The notes beneath the pieces were generated by a model. It did not search any database and was not told where the DNA came from. It saw only the letters and a program-made list of their open reading frames with translations. Of a stretch of 64,000 bases of DNA, positions 24,474 through 35,315 are shown in pieces. Numbering within the stretch: position 1 is the stretch's first letter; each line of letters starts with the position of its first letter. The stretch comes from Porodaedalea pini (Eukaryota > Basidiomycota > Agaricomycetes > Hymenochaetales > Hymenochaetaceae), in contig NBAY01000091.1 of NCBI GenBank assembly GCA_002794775.1, positions 62,001 through 126,000 of the forward strand. Reading direction: 5' to 3'. The position numbers and the translations under genes were made by a program.

Positions 24474-26452
24474 TTATTTCGAAGCAAACATCTTCTTGAT
24501 AGCTTCGCTTGAGAAACTCTTCGGCCTCTCCAAAGCTGTATCAAGAAAAAAGTCAGAGGGCTAACCAAGGAAAGTGTCCAAACCACTTACGAGCGCCCAA
24601 TGCACGATCCCAGATCAATTGTGCAGCGACACCAAAGGCCCGCGAGACGCCAAAGAGTACAGTGTAATACTGCATCTGGTCAAGGCCATAGTATGCCAGC
24701 AGTACCCCAGAGTGAGCATCCACGTTCGGCCAAGGGTTCTTCGCCTTGCCGGCCTCAAGGAGAATGCCTGGTACAATGTTGTAAACCTGGCCGACCAACT
24801 TGAAGAGCGGGTCTTCGGGAAGATGTTTGAGAGCGAATTCACGCTGCGCAACGTAGCGAGGATCGGTCTTGCGCAAGACGGCATGTCCATACCCGGGGAC
24901 GACCTGGCCACCTTTGAGAGTCGACCAGACATATTCTTTCACGGCCTCATCCGAAGCATTTTCGCCAATTTTCGACTGCATCTTCCTCAACCAGATAAGC
25001 ACCTCTTGGTTAGCGAGGCTGAAATTCAAATCAGCTCTTAGCCGTGCATTGAAATTAATAAATATATATTTACCCGTGAAGGGGACCGGCAAGACCATTG
25101 AGAGCCGCACCGTAAGCCAGGAAAGGATCAGAGAGCGCTGATCCCACAAGCTTGCCGGTGTGAGCAGAAACGTTACCACCCTCATGATCACTTTCATTTG
25201 TAGTCAGATAAGTCGAACTGGGGAAGTATGTACAAGAAGATATACCTGTGGATAGTGATGTATAAGCGAAGCAGATCAACGAAGGCCTCGTTTTCGCTGA
25301 AGCCAAGCAAGTGCGCAAGATTCCAAGAGTAGTCCTTCGTCGCGTCGATTGACGGGACTTTCCCCTTCCCATAAACATTACGGAAGATGCGACCGGCAAT
25401 ATTTGGTAGCTTTGCAATACTGCATATATGTTAGATTTATTTAAATGAAATGAAAAATATTTTTTCAAAGACGCACAGGTCCATAGAGTCCTCGAAAGTG
25501 TGGCCCCAGTATTCCTTCTTCGAGATGCCCTCTGAGTATGCTTTCGCAAACGAAGAATCGTGGTTGAGCTTGGAGGGGTTTATGATTTAGTGAAAAATCG
25601 GTCGTGCAAAAGATCCATACACTCACTGCTGTTACTGCCAGAGAGAACTGGCTCATCGGATGAAGAGTCGTTGGGCATCTGTCAAGGAGCTCCTCAACGA
25701 ACTCTGGGATAGCGGCGCGTGCGGCCCAGTCCTTGGAAAGTTCTTTGACCTGTTCCGCAGTCGGCACTTCCCCGGTCAATAAAAGCCAGAAAAGCCCTTC
25801 GGGAAGTGGTTCTGAACCACCCGGTGCCCTTGGAAGCAGTTCCTGGCATTCATGTATAGTTTTCCCACGGAAGCGAATTCCTTCGTCTGTAAAAATTTCG
25901 TGTAAGGAAAGTCAGAACAGAAAATCGAAGTGTGCATGAAGAAGATTGCAAGGAGAAGTAACGCAGGGGCGAGCCAACGTAAGAAGGGATTGAATTAAAT
26001 GATACTGACCAGCATCCAAAACCGACCCATCCCACACCAGAGCAGGAAGACCACGCATTCCACTGCACAGGAAGACGGAAAGAAATGTTAGATCGAGTTG
26101 GGCGAAGGAAAAAAAATCGTATAATGACACATACCCGTAGACCTGATCAACGAGAACGGGACCAAATGATTTCTTGCCATGCTCAGCACGGATTGCCTTC
26201 ACCTGCACGCACGAGAGGAGTAAGGACAGATAAGAATGACACAAACGCATGCACAGACATTTTCGATCTCGGCGGGAATGAGCTCAGTGAGACGTTCTTT
26301 CAGAGTCTGCTGCTTCGCCGCGGTCGACGCAAAACGAGCTGTCGCAAAACCAGCTCGCGGGGAGACCTGGGTAGAGGAATTGAGTGCACAAACGGACGGA
26401 TGAAAGACACGGTAGGTACCCTTTTGAGAGCAAGGCGGATAGGGAGGACCAT
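24474..26452 (-). CDS. cit1: Citrate synthase, mitochondrial
   Basis: Condenses acetyl-CoA and oxaloacetate to citrate in the TCA cycle. Exons: 26452-26420, 26366-26259, 26202-26135, 26062-26010, 25886-25627, 25568-25477, 25419-25246, 25190-25074, 25018-24591, 24535-24474, for 464 residues, the usual eukaryotic length. Residues 1-35 form an Arg/Ala/Ser-rich amphipathic presequence without acidic residues, so mitochondrial import is expected. The catalytic triad is visible: His301 (GPLHG), His347 (GYGHAV) and Asp402 (NVDAHSG); the spacings of 46 and 55 match the pig enzyme. The SDHEGGN motif at 263-269 is intact. The C-terminus (FASK) is not a peroxisomal signal. It shares a 235-bp divergent promoter with the PITH-domain gene. 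Confidence 0.97.
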
Positions 26453-26687
26453 AGCGTCGAGGAGATGGTGGTGGAAGAAGGAAGAGAAGAGACGAAACGC
26501 AAAAATGAGAAGTTTACGCGCTGTTCTTGTATGTCATCATGCTTGACGTCCGTGTTGGGGAACCACGTCGCTGGACCAATGGACGTCGGCTTCCTCCTGC
26601 CCGATCCGACTGCACCGACGCCGACCGCCGTCCAATCGGCAGCTACTTTCGACCTCAGCCACTTGCAACAATCCAAATATTCCGTCA
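26453..26687. promoter_or_regulatory. Divergent promoter, citrate synthase / PITH protein
   Basis: 235 bp between opposed start codons. No clear TATA box. Its control function is inferred from position. Confidence 0.45.
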
Positions 26688-27629
26688 ATGCCGCACGACC
26701 ATTCCGACCACGGCCATTGTCACGACGAATCTCACGAACACGAGCATTCCTCGGAGACAGGCATCGCGGACAACTTGTATCCCTATATTGATCTTCTCAA
26801 TGTCGCCGCGCTCAACCTTACGGACGAGACACCCGGCAAGGCCATAATCAAGCCTTGGGACGAGAGGCTGGACGAGACGATGGTAAGCAGCTCCTAGATG
26901 CTTCAGCTGCCATACTCATGTTCCATCGAGCAGTGGGTCGAGAGCGACGCGGATGACCAAATGTCCGTATGTCTACCCTTCCCTTACGAAATCAACGCTG
27001 CATCTATGCCGTAGAATATTGCGCATCCCTTTCACCGGATCGGTCAAGCTCCGCTCCGTTCTGCTCAAATGCGGTCCCGGGGAGCAAACGCCGTCCAGAC
27101 TTTGTCTTGTGTGTACACCTTCTCGTCGCCATCCGTAGCGACTGCCATACTGATCGACGACACAAGTTTGCAAATGAGGACAATGCAGATTTTTCTGACA
27201 TTGCAGAGAAAGATCCCGACCAGGAGTTTTCTGTGCCCCAATCCAGAGACATTGGGGAGTATGCCGTAAAGTGCGTATCAACCGTCCCATGAATATTTTA
27301 TCTTGTTTTATACCGACATGCGACAGGGCCTCAAAGTTCTCAAACCTTTCCTCTTTGACTGTGTTCTTTCCTGGAGCTCAAGGGGCGGATACCACGAAAT
27401 TGTATTTCATTGGGCTACGAGGGTCGTGGTCCGAGGTACGTTTACATATCTTAATTCACTCCGTAACAGACACAACTGTCTCACTCAAACCTCCACGATC
27501 GTATTAAATGGATCTTAGAGAAAACGAGACCCGGTAATTACAGTTTATGAATCGCAGGCAAATCTTGCCGACCACGAAAAAATCCAAGGTACCGATGGGG
27601 GCGTCAGTGCGTCACGCCTTGGCAGTTAA
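26688..27629 (+). CDS. PITH domain-containing protein (PITHD1 family)
   Basis: Exons: 26688-26882, 26934-26962, 27015-27108, 27167-27270, 27327-27435, 27519-27629, for 213 residues (human PITHD1 has a similar length). The N-terminus is His/Glu/Asp-rich (HDHSDHGHCHDESHEHEH region), which may bind metal. The PITH domain follows at about 25-195 (FTGSVKLRSVLLKC, DFSDI, GADTTKLYFIGLRG with the family signature). PITH is the proteasome-interacting module first seen in thioredoxin-like TXNL1, and this protein is PITH only. Exon 2 is only 29 nt, and its donor (GTCCGT) is weak but is the one that keeps the frame and the conserved residues. Confidence 0.92.
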
Positions 27630-27878
27630 TATTTCGATGAGGAGGTTCTCAATTGTCGCCCAAGAGGCTATCCGGTGTGAATTGTATGTAAATTGTATTG
27701 AACTGGAATTGGAACTTGAATTCTCGAAATATATGCGCTCGGCTGCGCTGAGATAAGGCACGTGATGCATGCCATACGGATCCATATTATGCGTGCAATG
27801 AATCGGCACAGAGCTGGATCTGCTCATACTTAACTCTTTCATTACGGGATCTGTTCACCTGCATAACTCACTTCTAGG

Positions 27879-29099
27879 ATGGACCCCTCGTTGAAACGTA
27901 CTGACGAGCCTATCGAAGCAAACCAAGACACACAAGGCAATGATGCGGCGGATCCGTTGGAGGAGCCTGTTAAACATGGACAGTCTAGTAGTCAGCTAGA
28001 ACGATCCGAACATGTCGAGAAACAGGGACCCGAGGCAACAAAAGGTGCTTTCATTGCAAGTCCCTTCATGGTGTTGCCTGTCTGAATACTTGTCGTAGTT
28101 GCGCCGTCGCCGTCCATGGACAATGATGATGTAATGCCGGTCGACCTGACACCTTTAGGCGACTTCAGTTTCTATAGACCATCTTTAAATCATGTGGCGA
28201 AGACAACACGAGGTGATAAGGAACCAAGTTATGTCGATTGCTCATTGCTGAAACTCTTCCTTGATTTACACAGAAGACTTACCCTCCGATTTCCTCGAGC
28301 CAACAGCCGATGATCTGAAGGCGGCTCAAGCTTTATTGGTCTCTCGATCGAAAGCATATCAAGATGCTCCTCTGCTCACAGAGAATCTTCGGAACAAAAG
28401 GGACCAAGAGATTAGAAATAGGTGGCCTACGGTGCGTCTTACAGAAGGTCCTCGTTAAAAGGCCTCGCAATGAAGGGCTCACAAAATTCTGAATTCTGAA
28501 TAGACAACTATCCGCATAAAATTCGCCGATAGATCAATACTTGAAAAAACCTTCCCGTCCACATACCCAATAAAGCCCGTCTATGCCTTCGTGAGGGCGT
28601 GCCTACGTGAAGACGCAATAGCCCATAAATTTGTGCTCTGTACGTCAGCTCATCCTCTCATTGTGTTCGCGTCATTGAGACCGCCGCCCGCATCAATTTA
28701 CAGTTATGACGCCTCCTCGCAGAGATTTGAAGGTTTCTGATCCAGCTGTGAGAGAGAAGAGTCTGTTTGATCTGCATCTGGCACCGCGGAGTGTCCTACA
28801 CTTCCGCTTTCTTGAAGACAATCTAACGCTGGATCGTGAGTTTCTCCATCGCGTGCATTCTTGTGGTAAACTTGCATCATTTATCGGTAAATATTGTTAC
28901 AGCTCCCGCAGGGCCTCCGCCACTCCTTCCCGCGATACTGTCCCGAGCCATCGACTTGCCTCTGCCTTCATCCCAAGATACGGAATCTTCGGCGGCTTCG
29001 CCTCCTACAGGACGTCCGACCTCAACAAGCACAAAGCCCCCTGATCAACCCGAAAAGGACAAGAAAATTGCTAGATTGCTGAAGCTCGCTAGTAAGTAA
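27879..29099 (+). CDS. UBX domain-containing protein (ASPSCR1/TUG-like)
   Basis: Probable Cdc48/p97 cofactor. Exons: 27879-28044, 28099-28212, 28274-28431, 28504-28639, 28704-28835, 28903-29099, for 300 residues. The N-terminus is acidic and low-complexity; a helical linker follows (residues 95-145). The UBX domain lies at about 147-230 (TTIRIKFADRS, then YAFVRACL and TPPRRDL). The C-terminus is Pro/Ser-rich with a terminal basic helix. In TUG/ASPL proteins the UBX is also internal with a Pro-rich tail, but the N-terminal ubiquitin-like domain of TUG is not evident, so the subfamily is not certain. The last exon could have an alternative donor (GTAAGT) just before the stop. Confidence 0.85.
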
Positions 29100-29511
29100 T
29101 TCGTGTGGTATCGGTTCCGACAGATCTAACATGTCTTTCTTCCTTCTTACACTTGGTCCGTGAAGAGGGGAAAAGATAATATTATGAGTCGACTGGCTCG
29201 TGTGATCTTTGCAGACTAGCTTTTGGTTGTAATTTTTTGGTTGATCGAGTCTTCGTTTATTCGATGTGCTGTACTTGTTTGTGACTTCTAATACCTTGCA
29301 ACTGTACCCCCTCAAATCGGCTACCATGCACAGCAATCTATCGACCGTTTTACTTATACGCGAGAGAGATACGGGGTCGAGGTAGAGCAGAACTCGACAG
29401 GTCTTTGAGTATTCACCTTTTATTCTAATCTTCAGCGCCTTCATTTGTCTCCATCCAAAATTCACAGCATTCTTTATATGTCCAGCTGCACTTTAGCCCA
29501 ACTTGGCGTAG

Positions 29512-29583
29512 GCATCGGGGCACAGATGACGAGTTCGGTGGTCCCCAGTTTCTCTGGCGGTATTGACGAGCATCACTTGCACG
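29512..29583 (+). pseudogene. Exon-2 relic of the secreted-protein family
   Basis: After a GTAG acceptor-like site the sequence encodes I-G-A-Q-M-T-S-S and then G-G-I-D-E, closely matching the start of exon 2 of the split gene at 31186 (I-G-A-Q-M-T-T-P, then G-G-I-E-E). Similarity stops after about 72 bp, and no exon 3 follows. I read it as the remains of a further tandem copy. Confidence 0.6.
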
Positions 29584-30910
29584 AGCGGACTTGCATCTAC
29601 GCGCTTTGTGCCAATGCTCAAGCTCCACTTCCATCACAAAATAAACTGTGAGGATGCTATAGTGCTAAGCAGACTCCTGTCTGAAGGGTTAATGAGGGCC
29701 TTAAACCTCTCAATCATCCCCAAAGAAGATTCTGCGGTGTCTCAAAGAATGAGGGAATCAAATCAAACACAGGACAAGGTCTTTCAACTGCGGAAGACAG
29801 ACAGAGTGAAGGGTGGCGGGATGTGTCCCAATGGTGGGGCGTGGGAAGCAGGAGGTGAAGTTCACTCCAGGGCGGAGATCTCAGAGAGGCCAAGGAGTGG
29901 ATAAAAGCAGGAATGTGCCCGTAAGTCCACCACTCTCTAGAGAGGAAGAATGGCTGTGAATGGGGCGTAGAATGGTCGGAGGTGGAGAGGCCCATGAGCG
30001 GTGGCGGGAAATGGTGTGGAGGGGGAGAGTTGGTAGTGGCGGGATGCCCAGAGGGGAAGGTCATCAAGGACAAGATCTGCTCGAAGGCCAATGGCAAATG
30101 ATAGGATACGATTCAAACACAAAAGGGGATGTTGGAATGGATGTAGGTGGGATCAGGCTGAGGTTGGGATGGCGGTGTTGAAGGGGGTGGAGAGGTAGTT
30201 TATGGCAGGATGCCTCTTGCAGGATTTTGGTGAGACAGACGGGAGGCAACTTAGATTGGAGGAGTCAGAGGTAGTCTATTCTGAAGAACAATGCACTACA
30301 TGCTTTCCTATAAGTACTTTTACTGTACTAGAGAGAGTGGTGGGGGTTGAGCCTTGCATGGGATGTGGAACTGGGTGGTTCCTGACAGTATATCATCAGG
30401 AACATCTCCAAAGTCTGAAATCAACAAGATGCTGAAGGCAAATAATCATGATAGAGAAATGGGGTGCTCCCCAGAGGTCTTTTAGCTCCCCGTATCAAGG
30501 GGATCATCCACTCATGTCATCCTGCACCATTGGATTATCACTGGTCAGGGATGCTGAGGGTTTTGGGTTCATCAGATAGAGCGGGAATCAAGTGTGGTTG
30601 GCTTTTGGAGTCAGGGATGACGTATACATGGTGTCCATGCAGTGTAAAGGCACTGAAATTAGTGGGATAAGTAGTGATGAGCAGGGAGTAATTTGGCAGA
30701 ATCTGCGGGATGTTTGGTCTATGGGATTCTTGTGAGTGGCTGTCAGTGGGAGCTACGGGTTCCTGCAGCAGGACGACCGTCCGCGTCGGGATGCTTGTTG
30801 ACTTGGCTGATTGGGGTCGGCTGGCACGTAGGCGAGCGCGCAGCGCTACAACGCCCGAGACTGATGGTGGGTTTCATCAAGTTTCATGTGTTCCATGACC
30901 AGTCCAGTCG

Positions 30911-30912
<2 letters not shown>

Positions 30913-30942
<30 letters not shown>
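30913..30942. repeat. (GT)n microsatellite
   Basis: An uninterrupted GT dinucleotide run of about 30 bp, followed by a G-rich stretch. It lies about 130 bp upstream of the split secreted-protein gene. Confidence 0.95.
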
Positions 30943-30943
<1 letters not shown>

Positions 30944-31560
30944 GGGGGAGGGGTGTACGTCGAAGACTTTGTGTATAAGCCCAGAAGAAGTGCGCCATAG
31001 GGAGAACAAGACTCAGATGATCCCCCGAGCTTTCAAAGTAGTTTTAAAGCCTCGCCGCACAGAATCGCAATCATGTTCTCAACGGCCTTACTGTATACGT
31101 TTGCCGTCCTGGTTTCCCTGCAAGGTCGGCAATTTTTTTCATTCGCACCGCTGTAATCGGCTTAACTTGGTGTATGCGATCGTAGACATTGGAGCCCAAA
31201 TGACGACCCCGACTATTCCCGGTCTCCCTGGCGGTATTGAAGAGAGCCTTGAAAACTATAGCTAGTACCGGCTTGGACGGAACGACCTTGCTTGTTTCTG
31301 GCGTTCTTCATCAGGAAAAACCTCCTGGCCGGAATCCCTGGAATCCCTGGAATCAGCTGGAATATTTGAGCAATTCCAGCCAATTCGGAGGTATTCCGAT
31401 TCCGCACGATTCCCAAGCATCGTTCCAGATTTGAGTAATTTGACTAGTTTCCAATACCTTTCTACACATTTTTATTCACATTCTTACTGCATTCCAAACT
31501 TTTCAATCATTTTCTTACAGATTTTTGTGGCAATTGAGTGTATTTAAACAAATTCTAAAC

Positions 31561-33125
31561 TAAAAGGATGTCACGGCCGGTCGTCGGAATGAAGCCTTTC
31601 ACGGTCATCATGTACAGACCACCGGCGAACTTCTTCTCAGACTTGATGCCCAGGATGACGGGTACGACAAGCAGCTCCCTTTGTACATGCGACGATGTAA
31701 GGCGCGCCGCAGCATCGGTCTTGAGTTCCACAAAATCTACCTTGTGAAGCTTGGTCTCGCCGGTTTTGAGAGCACGCAAGTATGAAGCAATGTCAGCACG
31801 ACATCGTCCCATTGTCACGACGCGCAGGCAAGACATGTACCTTGCCTTCGCGTGCTCGAACATCTCCTGTTGGATAGTCTTGAGAAATGCAGGTATGGCA
31901 GTCTCCTTCAAGCCCGTATCACGTCGCACAGAAAGTGTTTGCTTCTTCTGGATATCAACCGGACCGAGTTCAAGGCAAAGTGGAACACCTGGACAAAAAG
32001 CCATTTGTAAGACCACAGGAAAACCGAGAAATAAGGAATAATTGAATTTTCGCGCCTTCTGTTTCCAGTCGTTGAACTTGTAGCCAAGAGTGTAGCCGTC
32101 CCGTACATCCACCTTCGCGCTTTCCTGAGCGTCTTCGCGAGCTCCTCACAGCGGTCCTATAACTCCTGCTTATTAGTGCACATGGTAATACCGCAGGGGA
32201 CAATGAGTGACACGTGATGGGAGAACAAGACCCTGGTTGTCGCCGCGAATCATAACCATGATTCCGACCATGCGTGTGCAAAGGCTCCACGTGTTCTGCC
32301 ACAGAATAATTTGCCACCGTTCGGACCCGTACCCTGCGGATCATCCAGGTCTGAGACCACGACGTTGAACATCTCTGGCCGTGAGAAGTCTTGACCAAGG
32401 CAATGCGACGTCGCAGCTTGGATGCCACGGCCGGTCATCGTGTAAAGACCACCGGCAAACTTCTCCTTGTCCGACTTGATGCCTGTGATGACGAGTACGG
32501 TAAGCAGCACCTCGTACACGCGATGATGTAAATTGAGAATTTCCCGTACTTCAGTGTCGGCCTCCTTCGTGAAATGCGCAGTGTGGCCTTCCTGTCATAG
32601 GAACTCGCGCGTACGGAGGAACGGCTGGGGGCTCTTGGACTCCCAGCGCGCAACACTGATCCACGAGGGGTAGATCACGATAGCTCTTGATACATTTGGT
32701 GTAGTAGGGATACATAGCCGTTCTGTAGTCGGACGGATTGCTATGGGCTCCTCAAGCTCGGAGCTCCCTCTGAAGACGCATGTCATATCGACCATAGTCA
32801 GCGCCTATAATACTTGTCAGCACAAAGTGAGGGATTACAGAACAATCAACGCACGTTCGTATACCAACCCGGAAAGTCGACCTCTTTCTTCATACCAATA
32901 TCAATTTTCACCGTGCCGTCAATTCTCCCTTCCTCTTTCGTTGCCCTTTCCTGGGCGGCAATTGCAGACGTGCACACAGCAGGCACCACAGCCTCGGCCT
33001 TGAGTTCCACGAAATCTACCTCGTGAAGCTTGGTCTCCCCATTTCGAGAGCACGCCAGTATGAAGCAATGTTGGTTCCAGGGAGGAAGACAGTAAAATCA
33101 GAGGCGAGGGCATGTACGGCGAAGA
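31561..33125 (-). pseudogene. Prolyl-tRNA synthetase fragment array (captured, rearranged)
   Basis: Minus-strand pieces match cytosolic eukaryotic-type ProRS: KKEVDFPGWYTNV, then EEPIAIRPT, SPQPFLRTREFLWQEGH, KFAGGLYTMT, ATSHCLGQ, SRPEMFN, and an anticodon-binding part with GYTLGYKFNDW and QTLSVRRDTG. The frame is broken many times. The order is also wrong: after the anticodon-binding segment (near 31810) the sequence returns to upstream catalytic-domain motifs (ETKLHKVDFVELK, then KFAGGLYMMT, GFIPTTGRD). So the strip at 31561-31800 duplicates pieces that also occur at 32415-32530 and 32995-33070. It cannot make a synthetase. Confidence 0.85.
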
Positions 33126-33154
33126 GGGAAGTCGATGACGTGAGTGCTCAACAC

Positions 33155-34439
33155 TCACCCATCTCCTTGATTCTTGCGTTGAACCGTTCTGTTGGCAAGT
33201 AAGAGCCTGAAGTTATGTTGCTCCTGTCGTGCCTTCTCTTTCGCGGCCTGTATATTGGTAAGCACAAGTGAAATTGAGTAACAAAGCAAGAGCGCGTACA
33301 GCCTCATGAATCTGGGCGATTGTCGACGGAGCAGCGACCAAGTTGCGAGTAGTCCATTTCCTTTCCCGCAATTCAATCACATCCTGTCCAAGAAGGTCAG
33401 CTCAACGAAAGGCTATGAAACAGAACGTACGCACTTGTAACATGAACTACATACGAGACGACACGTTGCTGCTCTTCGCAAGCTCCTTCATCCGACTGAA
33501 ATAGACATCCATGTGTCCGCGAGCCTTAGAGGTATCGAGCGCCTGACAAACACTTGTCAGTAGTTTACATAAACTTTCGATCTCTTCCTCCTCGGGATTG
33601 TCGACGTTGCTGAGCAGCTTCTTGATACACTCATACATGATACGTTCCATGAGCATCTGAAGATTGAAGAGCTCACCGATGAACTTGACGAGTCCGAGAC
33701 CTTGACGCTTGGCCTTCTGAGCAGTGTGGTATTCATCCGAGTACAGCGCACTCTCGCCAGCCTCCTTGTTTTCTTCCTTTTCGTTGGCATCCTTAACAGC
33801 CTGATCCTCTGTCGCCTTCACGAGAGCCGCTGCCGCCATCGACTCCTTCTGCGTCCAGCCGCGCTCGAAGTCTTCCTGACAGCGATTCAGAAGGTACTTA
33901 CGGAAAAGTTGATCACCTGTAATTGGGTTGCCCTCAGCATTGCGGATACCATCATCCTGCACGTTCGGACTGATCTGCTCCATCATCTTATGGCACAAGC
34001 GAGCATACATCTCACTCCAGGCCGCCTCATCCGTTGCCTTCTCGAACACAAGCCGAATGAGCTGAATGAGCGTACGCCCATCCTTCTCACTCTCACTCTT
34101 GTTTGCCCACGCAATGATCTGGTTTGAGATGGACTCCAACTTCTCCATAGTGGGCTTGTTGAGCAGCAAATGGACTTTCTTGTCCACAATCTCAGGTGAG
34201 TCTGTCTCAATTGAGGCCCCACACCTGGACGTGCTGCCCGCGGCCCAGCGGTTCGCAGACTGCTCGAGCGGCGCGACGTGTTCGAAGGAGGAAGTAGCAT
34301 TCACTTTGAACTGATTGGTAGAAGCGCTGATACGGTCCGACTCGTTGCGTGTTGAGCCGCCACATTTCCTACGCGTACGCTTGTTGTCCACAGCGCCCGC
34401 GCCACCTGACTGGAAGAGCGAACCATAGGCGATGGACAC
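33155..34439 (-). pseudogene. eIF4G MIF4G-domain fragment (captured)
   Basis: A 330-residue frame (34439-33447) carries the fungal eIF4G middle domain: LLNKPTMEKLESIS, IIAWANKSESEKDGRTL, YARLCHKMMEQISP, LFRKYLLNRCQEDFERGW, GLGLVKFIGELFNL. It ends at a TAG (33447-33449) exactly where the family continues Q-F-M-L-Q, so a CAG-to-TAG nonsense change is likely. Downstream the coding match resumes across two intron-like gaps (VIELRERKW; then AAKEKARQEQ to 33155). The introns are retained, so the copy came from DNA, not from mRNA. The N-terminal eIF4E-binding part and the C-terminus are missing. The fragment is joined directly to the ProRS fragments. Confidence 0.88.
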
Positions 34440-34900
34440 CCGCCTGCGAATGGACAGTTTGTTCAGTGCAGAGAAGTTCAGACTTTATGGTCTTCGGCTT
34501 GAAGATGAGCAAGTTGAAAGTTGGAAGTCGGACGGCATGTTGCCTGCAGCAGTGAGTGCACCCCACCAGGCGGCCGGCGAAGCTACCACTTCGTGTGTGA
34601 TGGTTGTGGTGGATGTGATCGAGGGTTTTTTCAGACGTTCTGTAAGGACGTCGGCACCAGACATATTGGAGTGGCAGCAGATGTGAAGGCGTGTCGCGTC
34701 AAAACCAACATACATGTGATCAAGTTCCCACACCTCTTCTATGGACGACACATCCAGGTGTGGGAAATTGGACTTAGCATCTGAAGTGCCTCCAAATACA
34801 AAATACATCATATCTCACTCAATTCTTCACAAAAACTCTTCAAAAAAGTTGCTAAATTTATGTTTCAATGGTTTCTAAAAGTAATGTGAGCTTAGAGGAT

Positions 34901-35315
34901 AGAAGGTGGAATATTGAGGCTGCAGTAGTGAGAATGGGTGTTTTTCTAGAAAAACTCCTTCCCTGATTTTTCCTGAGCTCAATTTTGAAGCTAATGACAT
35001 GAAACTTGTTGGAAAATGGTATCTATATTGTATATTAAATTATAGATGGCTTATAACAATGCAGGCATTTTTTGACAACTGTCTGAGTCAAGCAAATTTG
35101 GGTGAGTTTGAGAGTTTCAGCACAACAGTCAAACAGGACAAGAGGAGACATTCACTCTAGTTCATCCCTAATAACATCAACAGTATAATATATAGACCAT
35201 TTTCCAACAAGTTTCATGTCATTGGCTTCAAAATTGAGCTCAGGAAAAATCAGGGAAGGAGTTTTTCTAGAAAAACACCCATTCTCACTACTGCAGCCTC
35301 AATATTCCACCTTCT
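34901..35315. repeat. Foldback: 120-bp inverted repeat with 175-bp spacer
   Basis: 34901-35020 and 35196-35315 are reverse complements with a single mismatch over 120 bp. Weaker symmetry extends outward to about 34806 and 35408. The arms contain the short palindrome GTTTTTCTAGAAAAAC. The spacer is AT-rich with no coding sense. It sits inside the gene-carrying element and could be a nested MITE/foldback element or an internal part of the host transposon. Confidence 0.9.

Larger units (their letters stand above)
29100..31072. other. Accessory intergenic region with relic and repeat-like sequence
   Basis: No intact gene. It holds a relic of the secreted-protein family at 29512-29583, a stretch (about 29650-30700) with a long minus-strand Pro/His/Ser-rich open frame (29714-30097) that I do not recognise and that may be repeat-derived, and a GT microsatellite. 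The last 100 bp are the promoter of the split secreted-protein gene, with TATAAG at 30974-30979. Confidence 0.5.

Noticed and set aside
29714..30097. Coding gene on the minus strand (127 residues)
   Set aside because: The composition is Pro/His/Ser-rich with no signal, domain or splice context, and it sits in repeat-like accessory DNA; it could be chance or transposon debris.
31237..31434. Short plus-strand ORF running into the transposon end
   Set aside because: Its first part is exon 2 of split gene A in the shifted frame and the rest is transposon subterminal repeat, so it is not a gene of its own.
34432..34800. Plus- and minus-strand ORFs next to the eIF4G fragment
   Set aside because: No recognisable domain; probably filler or another unidentified captured piece inside the element.
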